In this document: positions 18,812 to 27,708 of the stretch, piece after piece
How positions within the stretch are numbered: the first letter of the stretch is position 1
Layout of the letters: each line of letters begins with the position of its first letter
The notes under the pieces: model-generated
The model's input: only the letters and a program-made list of their open reading frames with translations
The model's database searches: none
Told to the model about the DNA's origin: nothing
Position numbers and translations under genes: made by a program
Origin: Microbacterium sp. SZ1
Lineage (GTDB): Bacteria; Actinomycetota; Actinomycetes; Actinomycetales; Microbacteriaceae
DNA: 64,000 nt
Direction of reading: 5' to 3'
NCBI RefSeq assembly: GCF_002362255.1
Contig: NZ_LPVV01000041.1
Span: 1-64,000, forward strand

Positions 18812-19996
18812 TCAATCGCCTTCGGGATCGTGCTGCGGCTGCGACTTGGGCACCCGCATGCGCACCAGGGTACCCGCGCCGGTGTTCGTCTCGACGACGA
18901 GGCCGCCCTCGGGTCCGTACAGCTGACGCAGGCGGGTGTCGACGTTGCGCAGGCCCACGTGCGACCCGTCGTCGGCGGCCGTGAGTGTGGCGCGGAGCGC
19001 GTGCGGGTCCATCCCGACGCCATCGTCCTCGACGGTGACCTCGGTGTGCGTGCCGTCGTCACGCGAGACGATGCGGATCTCGCCCCCGCCCTCACCGGGT
19101 TCGACGCCGTGGCGCACGGCGTTCTCGACCAGTGGCTGCACGGAGAGGAAAGGGATGACGGTCGACAGCGTCTCCGGCGCGATCCGCAGGGTCACGCGCA
19201 AGCGCTCTCCGAACCGTGCGCGCTCCAGTTCGAGGAAGGAGCGGATGCTGCCGAGCTCCTCCGCGAGCGTCGTGAACTCCCCCTGCCGGCGGAACGAGTA
19301 CCGCGTGAAGTCGGCGAACTCGAGCACGAGGTCGCGCGCCCGTAGCGGGTCGGTGTGGATGAACGACGCGATCGCGGTGAGGGAGTTGTAGATGAAGTGC
19401 GGCGAGATCTGCGCCCGCAGCGACCGCAGCTCGGCCTCGGCCAGCTGCGTGCGCGACGCATCGAGGCTGCCGAGCTCGACCTGCGCGGCGCACCAGTCGG
19501 CGACCTCTTCCGCCGCTCGCACGAGCGCTGCACCGACCGGGGCTGCGAACGCCACGACGGCGCCGATGACCTGCCCGTCGACGACGATCGGTGCGCCCAC
19601 CGCTTCGAGGGCGTCGGTGTGCCCGTCGGGCGACCGGAAGACCTGTCGACGCGCCGAGGACCGCACGTGCTGGGCGATGCGCACGGCCGACGACTCCAGC
19701 CCGTCGGACGGTCCGTCGAACGACAGCGCATCGTCGTCGCCGACGATCGCCACCGCCGCACTGCCGAGCAGCACCCGAAGGTGCCGGGCCGCCTTGACCA
19801 CGTCGGGACCGGTCAGCCCCGCGCGCAGGTGCGGCGCTGCGAGGCTCGCCTGATGCAGGGCCTGCAGCGCGGCCCGCTCGGCATCGCTGCCGAGGTCGGC
19901 CGATCCTCGCGCCAGCCGCCGCGCGAGCAGCAGGAGAACCGTGAGCACGACGCCGCCGACCGCGCCCAGGACCGCGGCGAGGACGACGTCGTTCAT
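18812..19996 (-). CDS. LytS-like sensor histidine kinase
   Basis: 394 residues. One N-terminal transmembrane helix (about 5-27) is followed by a GAF-like sensor region (about 60-170), the His_kinase domain with phosphoacceptor His200 in ISPHFIYNSL, and a HATPase domain with PLVENAVRHG. It lacks the multi-helix 5TM-LytS module of E. coli BtsS, so any carboxylate sensing would be cytoplasmic or through a partner. The ATG lies 6 nt after TAGGCT. It is the first gene of a four-gene operon with the LytTR regulator, DUF485 protein and symporter. Confidence 0.9.
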   Translation of the reverse strand: MNDVVLAAVLGAVGGVVLTVLLLLARRLARGSADLGSDAERAALQALHQASLAAPHLRAGLTGPDVVKAARHLRVLLGSAAVAIVGDDDALSFDGPSDGLESSAVRIAQHVRSSARRQVFRSPDGHTDALEAVGAPIVVDGQVIGAVVAFAAPVGAALVRAAEEVADWCAAQVELGSLDASRTQLAEAELRSLRAQISPHFIYNSLTAIASFIHTDPLRARDLVLEFADFTRYSFRRQGEFTTLAEELGSIRSFLELERARFGERLRVTLRIAPETLSTVIPFLSVQPLVENAVRHGVEPGEGGGEIRIVSRDDGTHTEVTVEDDGVGMDPHALRATLTAADDGSHVGLRNVDTRLRQLYGPEGGLVVETNTGAGTLVRMRVPKSQPQHDPEGD

Positions 19997-20002
19997 GCCC
20001 TC

Positions 20003-20008
20003 AGCCTA
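20003..20008 (-). promoter_or_regulatory. leaderless -10 box of the histidine kinase operon
   Basis: TAGGCT, 6 nt before the ATG at 19996. Confidence 0.55.
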
Positions 20009-20047
20009 GGCATACGGCATCCGGTCTTTGAGACGCTTCCCGCTCGT

Positions 20048-20125
20048 CAACTTCTGCGGCCATCGTGAAGTTCTGCGGCCCGCGGGACCGACTCTGGCCG
20101 CAGAAGTTGCTCGAGGCCGCAGAAC
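20048..20125. repeat. four-arm palindromic element, copy 1
   Basis: Core TTCTGCGGCC occurs twice in direct orientation (20048-20061, 20067-20080), then twice inverted (20096-20109, 20115-20125). It can fold nested or as alternative hairpins. It starts about 25 nt past the stop of the ybdD-like gene. Confidence 0.75.
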
Positions 20126-20149
20126 ATGCGCCTCGAACTCGTCGGCCGG

Positions 20150-20395
20150 TCAGCAGCAGCGGGCACCGGGGTTGCGGTCCTGGTCGTCCATCCGCTGCCG
20201 CCAGAACTGCCGCTCGGTCAGCGGCTCCTGGTCGGGGTGGTGGCGACGGTGATGGGCGACGTAGGTCGCATACGCGGTGTCGCCCATCAGCGTCGTCATG
20301 TACCAGTGGATGCCGCGGCCCACCCGCCCCGCGGCGCTGAGAAGCGTCCGCAGGGCGGTGGCCGCGGCATCCGTCCGATTCATCGTGTCGGTCAT
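20150..20395 (-). CDS. YbdD/YjiX family CstA accessory protein
   Basis: 81-residue soluble protein. The C-terminal half (MGDTAYATYVAHHRRHHPD, then LTERQFWRQRMDD) matches the YbdD/YjiX family, which is required for or modulates CstA/BtsT peptide-pyruvate transporters. It starts 13 nt after the cstA stop and is clearly co-transcribed with it. The ATG at 20395 gives the family length; an upstream extension would overlap cstA. Confidence 0.85.
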   Translation of the reverse strand: MTDTMNRTDAAATALRTLLSAAGRVGRGIHWYMTTLMGDTAYATYVAHHRRHHPDQEPLTERQFWRQRMDDQDRNPGARCC

Positions 20396-20408
20396 CTCCG
20401 TGCCTCGA

Positions 20409-22691
20409 TCAGTGCCTCGATGCCCGGCGCTCGTCGGCGAGGATCGGCTCCCACTGCTTCTCGAGCTCGCGCTCTTCGGCGGTCGGAATGAATCCTGCGG
20501 GAGCATATCGGCGCGAGGCGACCGGCGCGTCTTCACTGTTCTCGCCGCCGCCGTTGCGGATCGCCTTGACGGTGGCGATGACCGCAGCGATGATGACGAC
20601 GATCGCGAGCGTGACGAAGATGATCGACAGCGTGCCCTGCACCGCGGTGTTGCGGATGACGGCCTCCAGCACCTTCGGCTCCCCGAGCGACGTGTCGCCC
20701 GAGCTCAGCGCCTCGCGGTAGCGGAAATGGTTCGCCCAGTAGCCGATCGCCGGGACCGGGGAGAGGATCTTGTACAGCGACGCCGTGATCGTGACGACGG
20801 CCGTGAACGCGAGCGGCAGTCCGATGATCCAGAGCCACTTGACGTAGCTGCGTCCGCGCTTCGCGACGATCGCGAGCACCACGGCGAGCGCGATCGCGGC
20901 CAGCAGCTGGTTGGCGATGCCGAACAGCGGGAAGAACGTGTTGATGCCGCCGAGCGGATCGGTGACGCCGAGGATGAGGATCGCTCCCCAACCGGCCACC
21001 ATGATCGCGGTGCAGATCCACACGCCGGGACGCCACGAGACGTCGCGGAACCTGGGGAACCAGGCGCCGATCGAGTCCTGCAGCATGAAGCGGGCGACGC
21101 GCGTTCCGGCATCCACGGCCGTGAGGATGAACAGCGCCTCGAACATGATCGCGAAGTGGTACCAGAACGCCATGAGCGCCTGACCGCCGAGGGCCTGCTG
21201 CATGATGTGCGCGAGACCGAGCGCGAGGGTCGGGGCGCCGCCGGTGCGCGACACGATCGATTCCTCGCCGACCGCCTCGGCGGTACCGGTGAGCATGTCG
21301 GGCGTGAGGTTCACCCCCGTCAGGCCCAGGGAATTGACGAAGGCGACGGCTCCCTCGACGGTGCCGCCGGTCGCCGCAGACGGCGCGTTCATCGCGAAGT
21401 AGATGCCCTGGTCGATCGAGATCGCGGCGACGAGGGCCATGATCGCGACGAACGACTCCATGAGCATGCCGCCGTAGCCGATGAAGCGAGTCTGCCGCTC
21501 CTTCTCGACGAGCTTCGGAGTGGTGCCCGAGGCGATCAGCGCATGGAACCCCGACAGGGCACCGCAGGCGATCGTCACGAACAGGAAGGGGAAGAGCGGA
21601 CCGGCGAACACCGGGCCCATGCCGTTCTCGCCGAAGATGCTGACGGCGGGGACGGAGATCTCCGGGCGCACGAGCACGATCGCCCCGGCGAGCATGACGA
21701 TCACGCCGATCTTCATGAAGGTCGACAGGTAGTCGCGCGGAGCGAGCAGCAGCCAGACGGGGAGCACGGCAGCGATGAAGCCGTAGATGATGATGCCCCA
21801 CGCGATCGTCGTGCGGTCGAGGTGGAAGATCGCCTGACCCCACTCGGTGCCGGCGACCCAGCCACCCGCGATGATCGCGGCCATGAGCAGCACGAAGCCG
21901 ATGATCGAGACCTCGGTGACCTTGCCCGGGCGCAGGTAGCGCAGGTACACGCCCATGAAGAGGGCGATCGGGATGGTCATCGCGACCGAGAACACACCCC
22001 ACGGGCTCTCGCCGAGCGCGTTCACGACGACGAGGGCGAGGATCGCGACGATGATCAGCATGATGAGAAGGGATGCCACGATCGCGGCCGTGCCGCCGAT
22101 CCTTCCCAGCTCCTGACGCGCCATCTGACCGATCGTGCGGCCACCGCGGCGCATCGAGAAGAAAAGCACCGTGTAGTCCTGGACGGCTCCGGCGAGCACG
22201 ACGCCGACGATGATCCAGATCGTTCCGGGCAGATAGCCCATCTGCGCGGCGAGCACCGGACCGACGAGCGGACCGGCACCGGCGATGGCCGCGAAGTGGT
22301 GACCGTAGAGCACGCGGCGGTCGGTGGGGACGTAGTCCTTGCCGTCCTGCTTCACCTCGGCGGGCGTGGCCCGACGGTCGTCGGGGCGTGTGATGTAGCG
22401 CTCGATGACCTTCGAGTAGAAGCGGTAACCGATCAGGTACGTGCACACGGCCGCGAACACGAACCAGATCGCGTTCACGGTCTCGCCGCGGACGATGGCG
22501 AGCATCACCCAGGCGACACCGCCGAGCAGGGCGATGGCGGTCCACAGCAGGATCTTCGGCAGGGTCCAGCGGCTCGATCGCTCGTGGTGCTCGTCGGTCA
22601 GGGCGACCGGCGGCAGCTTCGGGTCGGTGACGATCACGGGATCGTCGTCGGTGGTCGCGGTGCCGCGGCTGTGCGGCGAGGATGCGGTCAT
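20409..22691 (-). CDS. cstA: CstA family carbon starvation / pyruvate transporter
   Basis: 760-residue membrane protein with about 16-18 helices. The CstA signature region (RVLYGHHFAAIAGAGPLVGPVLAAQMGY, about residues 125-152) is intact, as are the C-terminal CstA domain and a charged cytosolic tail. In E. coli, CstA and BtsT import pyruvate. GAGGAG precedes the ATG at 22691; an ATG 12 codons upstream is also possible. Its neighbours, ybdD and a LytS/LytTR system, recreate the parts of the E. coli BtsSR-BtsT pyruvate circuit. Confidence 0.92.
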   Translation of the reverse strand: MTASSPHSRGTATTDDDPVIVTDPKLPPVALTDEHHERSSRWTLPKILLWTAIALLGGVAWVMLAIVRGETVNAIWFVFAAVCTYLIGYRFYSKVIERYITRPDDRRATPAEVKQDGKDYVPTDRRVLYGHHFAAIAGAGPLVGPVLAAQMGYLPGTIWIIVGVVLAGAVQDYTVLFFSMRRGGRTIGQMARQELGRIGGTAAIVASLLIMLIIVAILALVVVNALGESPWGVFSVAMTIPIALFMGVYLRYLRPGKVTEVSIIGFVLLMAAIIAGGWVAGTEWGQAIFHLDRTTIAWGIIIYGFIAAVLPVWLLLAPRDYLSTFMKIGVIVMLAGAIVLVRPEISVPAVSIFGENGMGPVFAGPLFPFLFVTIACGALSGFHALIASGTTPKLVEKERQTRFIGYGGMLMESFVAIMALVAAISIDQGIYFAMNAPSAATGGTVEGAVAFVNSLGLTGVNLTPDMLTGTAEAVGEESIVSRTGGAPTLALGLAHIMQQALGGQALMAFWYHFAIMFEALFILTAVDAGTRVARFMLQDSIGAWFPRFRDVSWRPGVWICTAIMVAGWGAILILGVTDPLGGINTFFPLFGIANQLLAAIALAVVLAIVAKRGRSYVKWLWIIGLPLAFTAVVTITASLYKILSPVPAIGYWANHFRYREALSSGDTSLGEPKVLEAVIRNTAVQGTLSIIFVTLAIVVIIAAVIATVKAIRNGGGENSEDAPVASRRYAPAGFIPTAEERELEKQWEPILADERRASRH

Positions 22692-22875
22692 GGGGGTTCT
22701 CCTCGGGATGCGCGTCATTGCGTTCATCCACGGTAGGGCACCGCGCGAACGCGCGATGTGCCGGTGCCTGTCCGGTGCGACCAGCGGCGCCGACCGTGCG
22801 ACGAACGGATGCCGAGGGGCGGCGAAGCGCGGTTTTCCACGGTCGCTCGCGGCCTTCGCGGCATCCCTCCGCAAG

Positions 22876-22881
22876 TAGTCT
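22876..22881 (+). promoter_or_regulatory. leaderless -10 box of the ECF operon
   Basis: TAGTCT, 6 nt before the GTG at 22888. The short or absent leader argues against a riboswitch here. Confidence 0.55.
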
Positions 22882-22887
22882 GGAGAG

Positions 22888-23430
22888 GTGGCCCGCACCC
22901 CTCTCCTGTCGACGCGCGTGCTGCTCGTCTGCGCCGCGATCGGCGTCGCCACCGGCATCCTCGGCGGCATCGCCGGCCTCATCACACCGGGCGTTCTGAT
23001 CCTCACGCCCTACCTCTACGGCCTCGTGCTCGGGTCTCATGTGCTGCCGGGCATCATCGCTCAGGAGGTGCTGCGCCGGCCGCTCGTCGCGCTCGTGACG
23101 CACGTGATCGCCGCGCTCATCTCGAGTGCGTTCAACCCCGCGTGGGCGCTGCGCTTCATCGGCACGGCGCTGCTGTTCGGCGCGATCCAGGAGGGTATCG
23201 CCGCATTGACGCGCTACCGGGCCTGGGGCGCGTGGCGGTTCTTCCTCTCGGCGGGTGTGATCGGCATCCTCGTCGCCGTGGTCGTGTTCTTCGCCGCGCA
23301 CCTCGGAGCCCTGCCGCTGTGGGCGCAGATCGCGTACCTCGTGGTGTCGGTGCTCGGTCCGGTGGCGTGGACCGCGGTCGGGCTCGCGATCGGCACGGCG
23401 CTGAGTCGGGCGGGCGTCGCGCGGCGCTGA
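22888..23430 (+). CDS. ECF transporter S component, YkoE-like (first copy)
   Basis: 180 residues with five to six membrane helices and almost no soluble part. It resembles YkoE, the substrate-binding S component of the thiamin-precursor ECF transporter. It belongs to the operon with the fused ATPase, T component and siderophore-interacting protein, and has a paralogue at 27051. The GTG start is supported by the adjacent -10 hexamer. Substrate cannot be read from the sequence; neighbouring flavoprotein suggests iron-siderophore or haem, while family history suggests hydroxymethylpyrimidine. Confidence 0.75.
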   Translation: MARTPLLSTRVLLVCAAIGVATGILGGIAGLITPGVLILTPYLYGLVLGSHVLPGIIAQEVLRRPLVALVTHVIAALISSAFNPAWALRFIGTALLFGAIQEGIAALTRYRAWGAWRFFLSAGVIGILVAVVVFFAAHLGALPLWAQIAYLVVSVLGPVAWTAVGLAIGTALSRAGVARR

Positions 23431-23452
23431 CCTCGCGCGGCATCCCCATCTC

Positions 23453-23541
23453 TGCGCCGAGACCCACCACCCGCGCCCAGGCCCACCACCCGCGCCGTGG
23501 GCGGCGGTGGGTTTCGACGGGCGTGGTGGGTTTCGGCGTCA
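23453..23541. repeat. four-arm palindromic element, copy 2
   Basis: CCCACCACCCGCGCC is repeated exactly (23463-23477, 23482-23496). Two inverted arms containing GGTGGGTTTCG follow (23500-23516, 23519-23535). It begins about 22 nt after the S-component stop, inside the ECF operon, so it may lower or tune expression of the downstream genes. Confidence 0.75.
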
Positions 23542-23624
23542 GGGGGCCGGACCGAGCGGGCATCGCGAGTCAGGTAAGGCTCGGCTAAGTTGGAGGGGTA
23601 CCGATCCGCGATCCGAGGGATGCC

Positions 23625-25355
23625 GTGCGCTCTTCCGCACCTCTGCTCCGCGTGCGCGACCTCTCCATCACGCACGCCGATGCGGCGCGCCCCTCCCCCG
23701 CAGACGTGACCTTCGACATCCGTCCCGGCGAGGTCGTGCTGCTGCTCGGGCCCTCGGGATCGGGCAAGTCGACGCTCACCCTCGCCCTCAACGGTCTGAT
23801 ACCCCACGCGGTGCCGGCGACCATGACCGGCCAGGTCGTCGCGGGCGGCCTCGACACGACCGAGGCGCTGACGGCGACGCTCAGCACTCACGTCGCGATG
23901 GTTTTTCAGGACCCCGACGCGCAGATCGTGACCGGCACCGTGTACGACGAGGTCGCCTTCGGACCGGAGAACCTGCGGCTGCCGCTCGACGAGGTGCGCG
24001 CACGGACGGAGGCGGCGCTGCGACGGGTCGGACTGTGGGAGCGGCGTGACGAGAACCCCGACCGGCTGTCGGGCGGCGGACGCCAGCGCCTCGCGATCGG
24101 CTGCGCCCTGGCGATGGGATCGCCGCTCATCGTGCTCGACGAACCCACCGCGAACCTCGATCCGCAGGGCATCGACGACGTGTACGCCGCGCTCGCCGAC
24201 GTCGTCGCCGCCGGCGACAGGGCGATCCTGCTCGTGGAGCACAATCTCGACGCGGCCATGTCGTTCGTCACCCGGACCATCGTGCTCGACCGCTCGGGTC
24301 GCGTGGCGTTCGACGGAGAGCCCGCCGAGGTGATCCGCGGTCATGTCGACGAGCTGGTCGCGATGGGCGTGTGGCTTCCGGCCGCCACGATCGCTGCGCT
24401 CAGGATGCGCGATGCCGGTGCCACGCTGGATCCGCTGCCGCTGACGCCGGACGAACTCGCCGTCGCCCTTGCCGTGGACGGCGACGAGACGGGACACGGT
24501 CACCGCGTTTCGTCTCGCTCCGCTCGCTCAACGACCGAGAGGGACTCCGCTCGCTCAACGACCGAGAGGGACTCCGCCCGCTCAACGACCGAGGAACAGC
24601 CGATCATCCGGGCACGCGGGCTGACCGTCCGGCGCGGCAGGAGCGAGATCCTGCACGGGATCGACCTCGACATCGCACGCGGCACCTTCACGGCGATCGT
24701 CGGCACCAATGGCGCGGGCAAGACGACCCTGCTGCAGGCGCTCGCGGGTGTGGTGCCGCCGCCGAAGCGTCAGGTGATCGTCGACGGCGTCGACCCCGGC
24801 GCGGCCTCTCCCCGCGACCTCGCGAGCCGGATCGGCTTCGTCTTCCAGAACCCCGAGCACCAGTTCATCGCCCACACCGTGTTCGACGAGCTCGCGCACG
24901 GGCTGCGGCTGCGGCACGTTCCGGATGCCGAGATCGCCGAGCGCGTGCAGTCGATGCTCGCGCGATTCGGCCTCGAGGAGAAGGCCGACGTGCACCCCTT
25001 CCTGCTCTCCGGCGGTGAGAAGCGCCGTCTCTCGGTCGGGACGGCGCTCATCACCCGACCCGGGGTGCTGGCTCTCGACGAGCCGACGTTCGGGCAGGAC
25101 CGCGCAAGGGCCGCGGAACTGCTCACCCTCCTGCACGAGCTCCGCGACGACGGCACGACGATCCTGATCGTGACGCACGACCTGCACCTCGTCGCCGAGC
25201 ACTCGACGCACACCCTGGTCCTGCAGGACGGGCGCGTCCACGCGGCCGGCCCCACCGCCGACCTGTTCCGCAGCGAGCAGACCTTCGAATCCGCCGGGCT
25301 GCGGCTGCCTTCGCTGCAGCGCGTGCTCGCGGCATCCGGATGGGCGATCGCATGA
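23625..25355 (+). CDS. ECF transporter fused double ATPase (YkoD-like)
   Basis: 576 residues holding both ECF ATPases in one chain. Unit 1 has Walker A GPSGSGKST, Q-loop FQDPDAQI, LSGGGRQR and LDEPTANLD. Unit 2 has GTNGAGKTT, FQNPEHQF, LLSGGEKRR and LDEPTFGQD. The Arg/Ser/Thr-rich linker (about residues 293-324) is a threefold 9-residue repeat (SARSTTERD) encoded by a copy of the dispersed intergenic repeat. The GTG at 23625 has GAGGGA upstream. It energises the operon's ECF transporter. The T-component start overlaps its stop as ATGA. Confidence 0.9.
   Translation: MRSSAPLLRVRDLSITHADAARPSPADVTFDIRPGEVVLLLGPSGSGKSTLTLALNGLIPHAVPATMTGQVVAGGLDTTEALTATLSTHVAMVFQDPDAQIVTGTVYDEVAFGPENLRLPLDEVRARTEAALRRVGLWERRDENPDRLSGGGRQRLAIGCALAMGSPLIVLDEPTANLDPQGIDDVYAALADVVAAGDRAILLVEHNLDAAMSFVTRTIVLDRSGRVAFDGEPAEVIRGHVDELVAMGVWLPAATIAALRMRDAGATLDPLPLTPDELAVALAVDGDETGHGHRVSSRSARSTTERDSARSTTERDSARSTTEEQPIIRARGLTVRRGRSEILHGIDLDIARGTFTAIVGTNGAGKTTLLQALAGVVPPPKRQVIVDGVDPGAASPRDLASRIGFVFQNPEHQFIAHTVFDELAHGLRLRHVPDAEIAERVQSMLARFGLEEKADVHPFLLSGGEKRRLSVGTALITRPGVLALDEPTFGQDRARAAELLTLLHELRDDGTTILIVTHDLHLVAEHSTHTLVLQDGRVHAAGPTADLFRSEQTFESAGLRLPSLQRVLAASGWAIA
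24498..24593 (+). repeat. dispersed GTTGAGCGA repeat, copy 2, inside a coding sequence
   Basis: CACCGCGTTTCGTCTCGCT is followed by three 27-bp tandem units starting at 24520, 24547 and 24574, each with CGCTCAACGACCGAG. It is the reverse complement of copy 1 at 12953-13047. The 27-bp period keeps the frame open and encodes the 9-residue repeat of the ATPase linker. Confidence 0.85.
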
Positions 25356-26167
25356 CCCTGATCGTCGACCCGTATGCAGCCCTGGCGCAGACCTCGCGTC
25401 GTCAGTTCCTGTACGCGATCAATCCGCTCGCGAAGATCGCGGGCGTCGTCCCGGCGATGGTGCTGCTGATCTTCGTGCGGGACCTCGCGACGCCCGCCGC
25501 GTTCCTGGTGCTCGCGCTGGCGATGATCGCGGTCGGTGCACGACTCACAGCCCGCTCGGCGGCGCTGCTCTTCGGAGCGCTGCCGCTCGGCATCCTCGCG
25601 ATCGGCGTCGGCTTCTCACTGTGGGTGGATGCCTCACTCGTGGACGACACGCCCGCGGTCGTGCAGATCGGCGCCTGGACTCTGCGCCAGGGTGCTCTCG
25701 CGATCGGCCTTGCCACGGGACTGCGGCTGGGTGCGATCATCGCCCTCGCGCTGGTCGGCGGTCTCACCACGACCGGCCCCGACCTCGTGCGCGCGAGCGT
25801 GCAGCAGCTGCGGGTTCCCTATCGCATCGGATACACGGCGCTCGCGGCGTTCCGGTTCGTGCCCCGCTTCGGGTACGAGCTGTCGGTCATCCGCGCTGCC
25901 CATCGGGTGCGCGGTCACCACGGCGGCAGCGGCCCGTTCGCCCGGATCGCCCGCGGCTGGGGGTACATCGTGCCACTGCTGGCCGGCGCCATCCGCCACG
26001 CCGAACGCGTCGCCCTCGCGATGGATTCCCGCGCCTTCGGCGCCCACCCGACCCGCACCGAACGACACCTGGTGCCGTTCCGCGCACGCGACACCGTGTT
26101 CGTCGTCCTGTGCTTCGTCATCTCCGCCGCGGTGTTCGCGGCGTTCTTCCCCTGGCAGCTGCCCTGA
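25352..26167 (+). CDS. ECF transporter T component (EcfT)
   Basis: 271-residue membrane scaffold with about five to six helices that couples ATP hydrolysis to the S component. The cytoplasmic coupling region contains IRAAHRVRGHH and the second motif AMDSRAFG, which correspond to the two Ala-Arg-Gly-type motifs of EcfT/CbiQ. The ATG at 25352 overlaps the ATPase stop (ATGA). The next gene, a siderophore-interacting protein, starts 11 nt after this stop. Confidence 0.88.
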   Translation: MTLIVDPYAALAQTSRRQFLYAINPLAKIAGVVPAMVLLIFVRDLATPAAFLVLALAMIAVGARLTARSAALLFGALPLGILAIGVGFSLWVDASLVDDTPAVVQIGAWTLRQGALAIGLATGLRLGAIIALALVGGLTTTGPDLVRASVQQLRVPYRIGYTALAAFRFVPRFGYELSVIRAAHRVRGHHGGSGPFARIARGWGYIVPLLAGAIRHAERVALAMDSRAFGAHPTRTERHLVPFRARDTVFVVLCFVISAAVFAAFFPWQLP

Positions 26168-26178
26168 AAGGCGTACCC

Positions 26179-27054
26179 ATGGCATACAGCAAGCTCGTGA
26201 AGCCCGAGTCGTCCGAGCTCCTGCACCTCACCGTGCTCCGCACCGAGCGCCTCGCCCCGCACTGGATCCGCGTCACGCTCGGCGGCGGCGAGATCGCGAA
26301 GTTCCGCCCGATGGGCTTCGACCAGTGGTTCCGTCTGTTCCTGCCGATCGGAGGGGATGCCGGACTCGACCGCGTCCCCGCCAAGGCGAACAAGATGTTC
26401 GGGTACCTCAAGTTCCTGCGCATACCCGACGGCGAGCGACCCGTGATGCGCAACTACACGGTGCGTGCGTACCGACCCGCGACCGCCGACGGCGGCGCGG
26501 AGATCGACGTGGACTTCGTGCTGCACGGTTCCGCGGCAGACGGGACGGCCGGCCCGGCGTCACGCTGGGCGGAGACCTGCACGGCGGGCGAGAACGTCCT
26601 CATCATCGACGAGGGCCTGACCTTCAACCCGCAGCGCGGGACGGAGCGGGTCGTGCTCATCGGCGACGAGACGGCGCTTCCGGCGATCGCGTCGATCTGC
26701 GCGTCGCTTCCGGCCGACGCGACCGGCACGGCGATCATCGAGGTCCCCTCCGATGAGGACGCCCTCGACTTCCCGCACCCCGCGGGCGTCGACGTCGACT
26801 GGCTCACACGCCCGCACGAATTCCCGCCGGGATCGCGCGCGCTGTCACAGCTGCACGACCTCGCACTGCCGGAGGCCCCGTTCCACGTGTACGCCGCAGG
26901 AGAGCAGTCCCTCGCCTCGGGCGTCCGCAAGCACCTCGTCGGCGAGCGCGGCGTCGAGAAGAGTGCCGTGAGCTTCTGCGGGTATTGGAAGGTCGGCGCC
27001 GCGTCGCCTGCGTCCAAGGCGGCTCGGGATGCCGCGGCGGAGCCCCTCGCGTGA
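26179..27054 (+). CDS. siderophore-interacting FAD protein (ferric-siderophore reductase)
   Basis: 291 residues. The FAD-binding barrel (about 20-135) carries RNYTVRAYR, the RxYT-type flavin motif. The NAD(P)H-like domain (about 150-270) ends in SFCGYWKVG, the signature of the SIP/ViuB family. These cytosolic enzymes reduce iron in imported ferric siderophores. Placement between the ECF T component (11 nt) and a second S-like gene (4-bp GTGA overlap) is unusual and suggests that the ECF system brings in a ferric or haem substrate. That link is inference. Confidence 0.88.
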   Translation: MAYSKLVKPESSELLHLTVLRTERLAPHWIRVTLGGGEIAKFRPMGFDQWFRLFLPIGGDAGLDRVPAKANKMFGYLKFLRIPDGERPVMRNYTVRAYRPATADGGAEIDVDFVLHGSAADGTAGPASRWAETCTAGENVLIIDEGLTFNPQRGTERVVLIGDETALPAIASICASLPADATGTAIIEVPSDEDALDFPHPAGVDVDWLTRPHEFPPGSRALSQLHDLALPEAPFHVYAAGEQSLASGVRKHLVGERGVEKSAVSFCGYWKVGAASPASKAARDAAAEPLA

Positions 27055-27629
27055 CCGGCGTCGACACGACGCGCGGCAGGCGATTCGGCAAGCGCCGGGT
27101 CCCCACTGCTGTGCTGCTCACGTGCGCGGCGCTCGGCGTCGCCGGCGGCATCCTGCTCGCCCCCGCGAACTGGGTCTCGACGCTCCTGTTCGCCGGACTG
27201 CCCTTCGTGAGCGTCGCCCTCGCCGGCCTCTGGCTGCTGCCCTCGGTGATCGCCCTGCGGCTGCTGCGGCGTCCTTTCATCGGGCTGCTCGTGGGCCTGC
27301 TGGCCGGCCTCGTCGTCGTCCCCTTCTCGGGGTACGGCTTCAGCAGCGTCGCGACGAACCTGTGGTGGGCGGCGTTCACCGAACTGCCGTTCCTCTTCGT
27401 GCTCTGGCGACACTGGGGCACGTGGCTGCACTACGTCGGTGCGGTCGTCGTGAGCGTCGTCTATCCGATCCTCGCGTGGCAGTCGTTCGATCTCGGCAGC
27501 GTGACCGTCGGACTGCAGATCGCCTTCTTCGCTCTCACTCTCGCGAGCTGCGTCGGCGCGACGGCGCTCGGCGTCCTCATCGCCGATCGTCTGCGTAGGG
27601 CCGGCGTCGGAGCGCGCGCGTCGCGCTGA
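27051..27629 (+). CDS. ECF transporter S component, YkoE-like (second copy)
   Basis: 192 residues with a short basic N-terminus and about six membrane helices. The helical pattern and stretches such as LPSVIALRLLRRPFIGLLVG parallel the S-like protein at 22888 (IIAQEVLRRPLVALVT), so the two are paralogues. The GTG at 27051 overlaps the siderophore-interacting protein stop by 4 bp. Two S-like proteins in one ECF operon could serve two substrates or act together. Confidence 0.72.
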   Translation: MTGVDTTRGRRFGKRRVPTAVLLTCAALGVAGGILLAPANWVSTLLFAGLPFVSVALAGLWLLPSVIALRLLRRPFIGLLVGLLAGLVVVPFSGYGFSSVATNLWWAAFTELPFLFVLWRHWGTWLHYVGAVVVSVVYPILAWQSFDLGSVTVGLQIAFFALTLASCVGATALGVLIADRLRRAGVGARASR

Positions 27630-27708
27630 TTCCGCGCGACGCAGCGGATGCGATTGCCGCTCGGGTAGCGGACGGAGGATGCCGCACAGGCCGCCTCGCT
27701 CGTGGGAT

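Noticed and set aside
22692..22887. TPP riboswitch before the YkoE-like gene
   Set aside because: The THI-box sequences are not visible, and the start looks leaderless.
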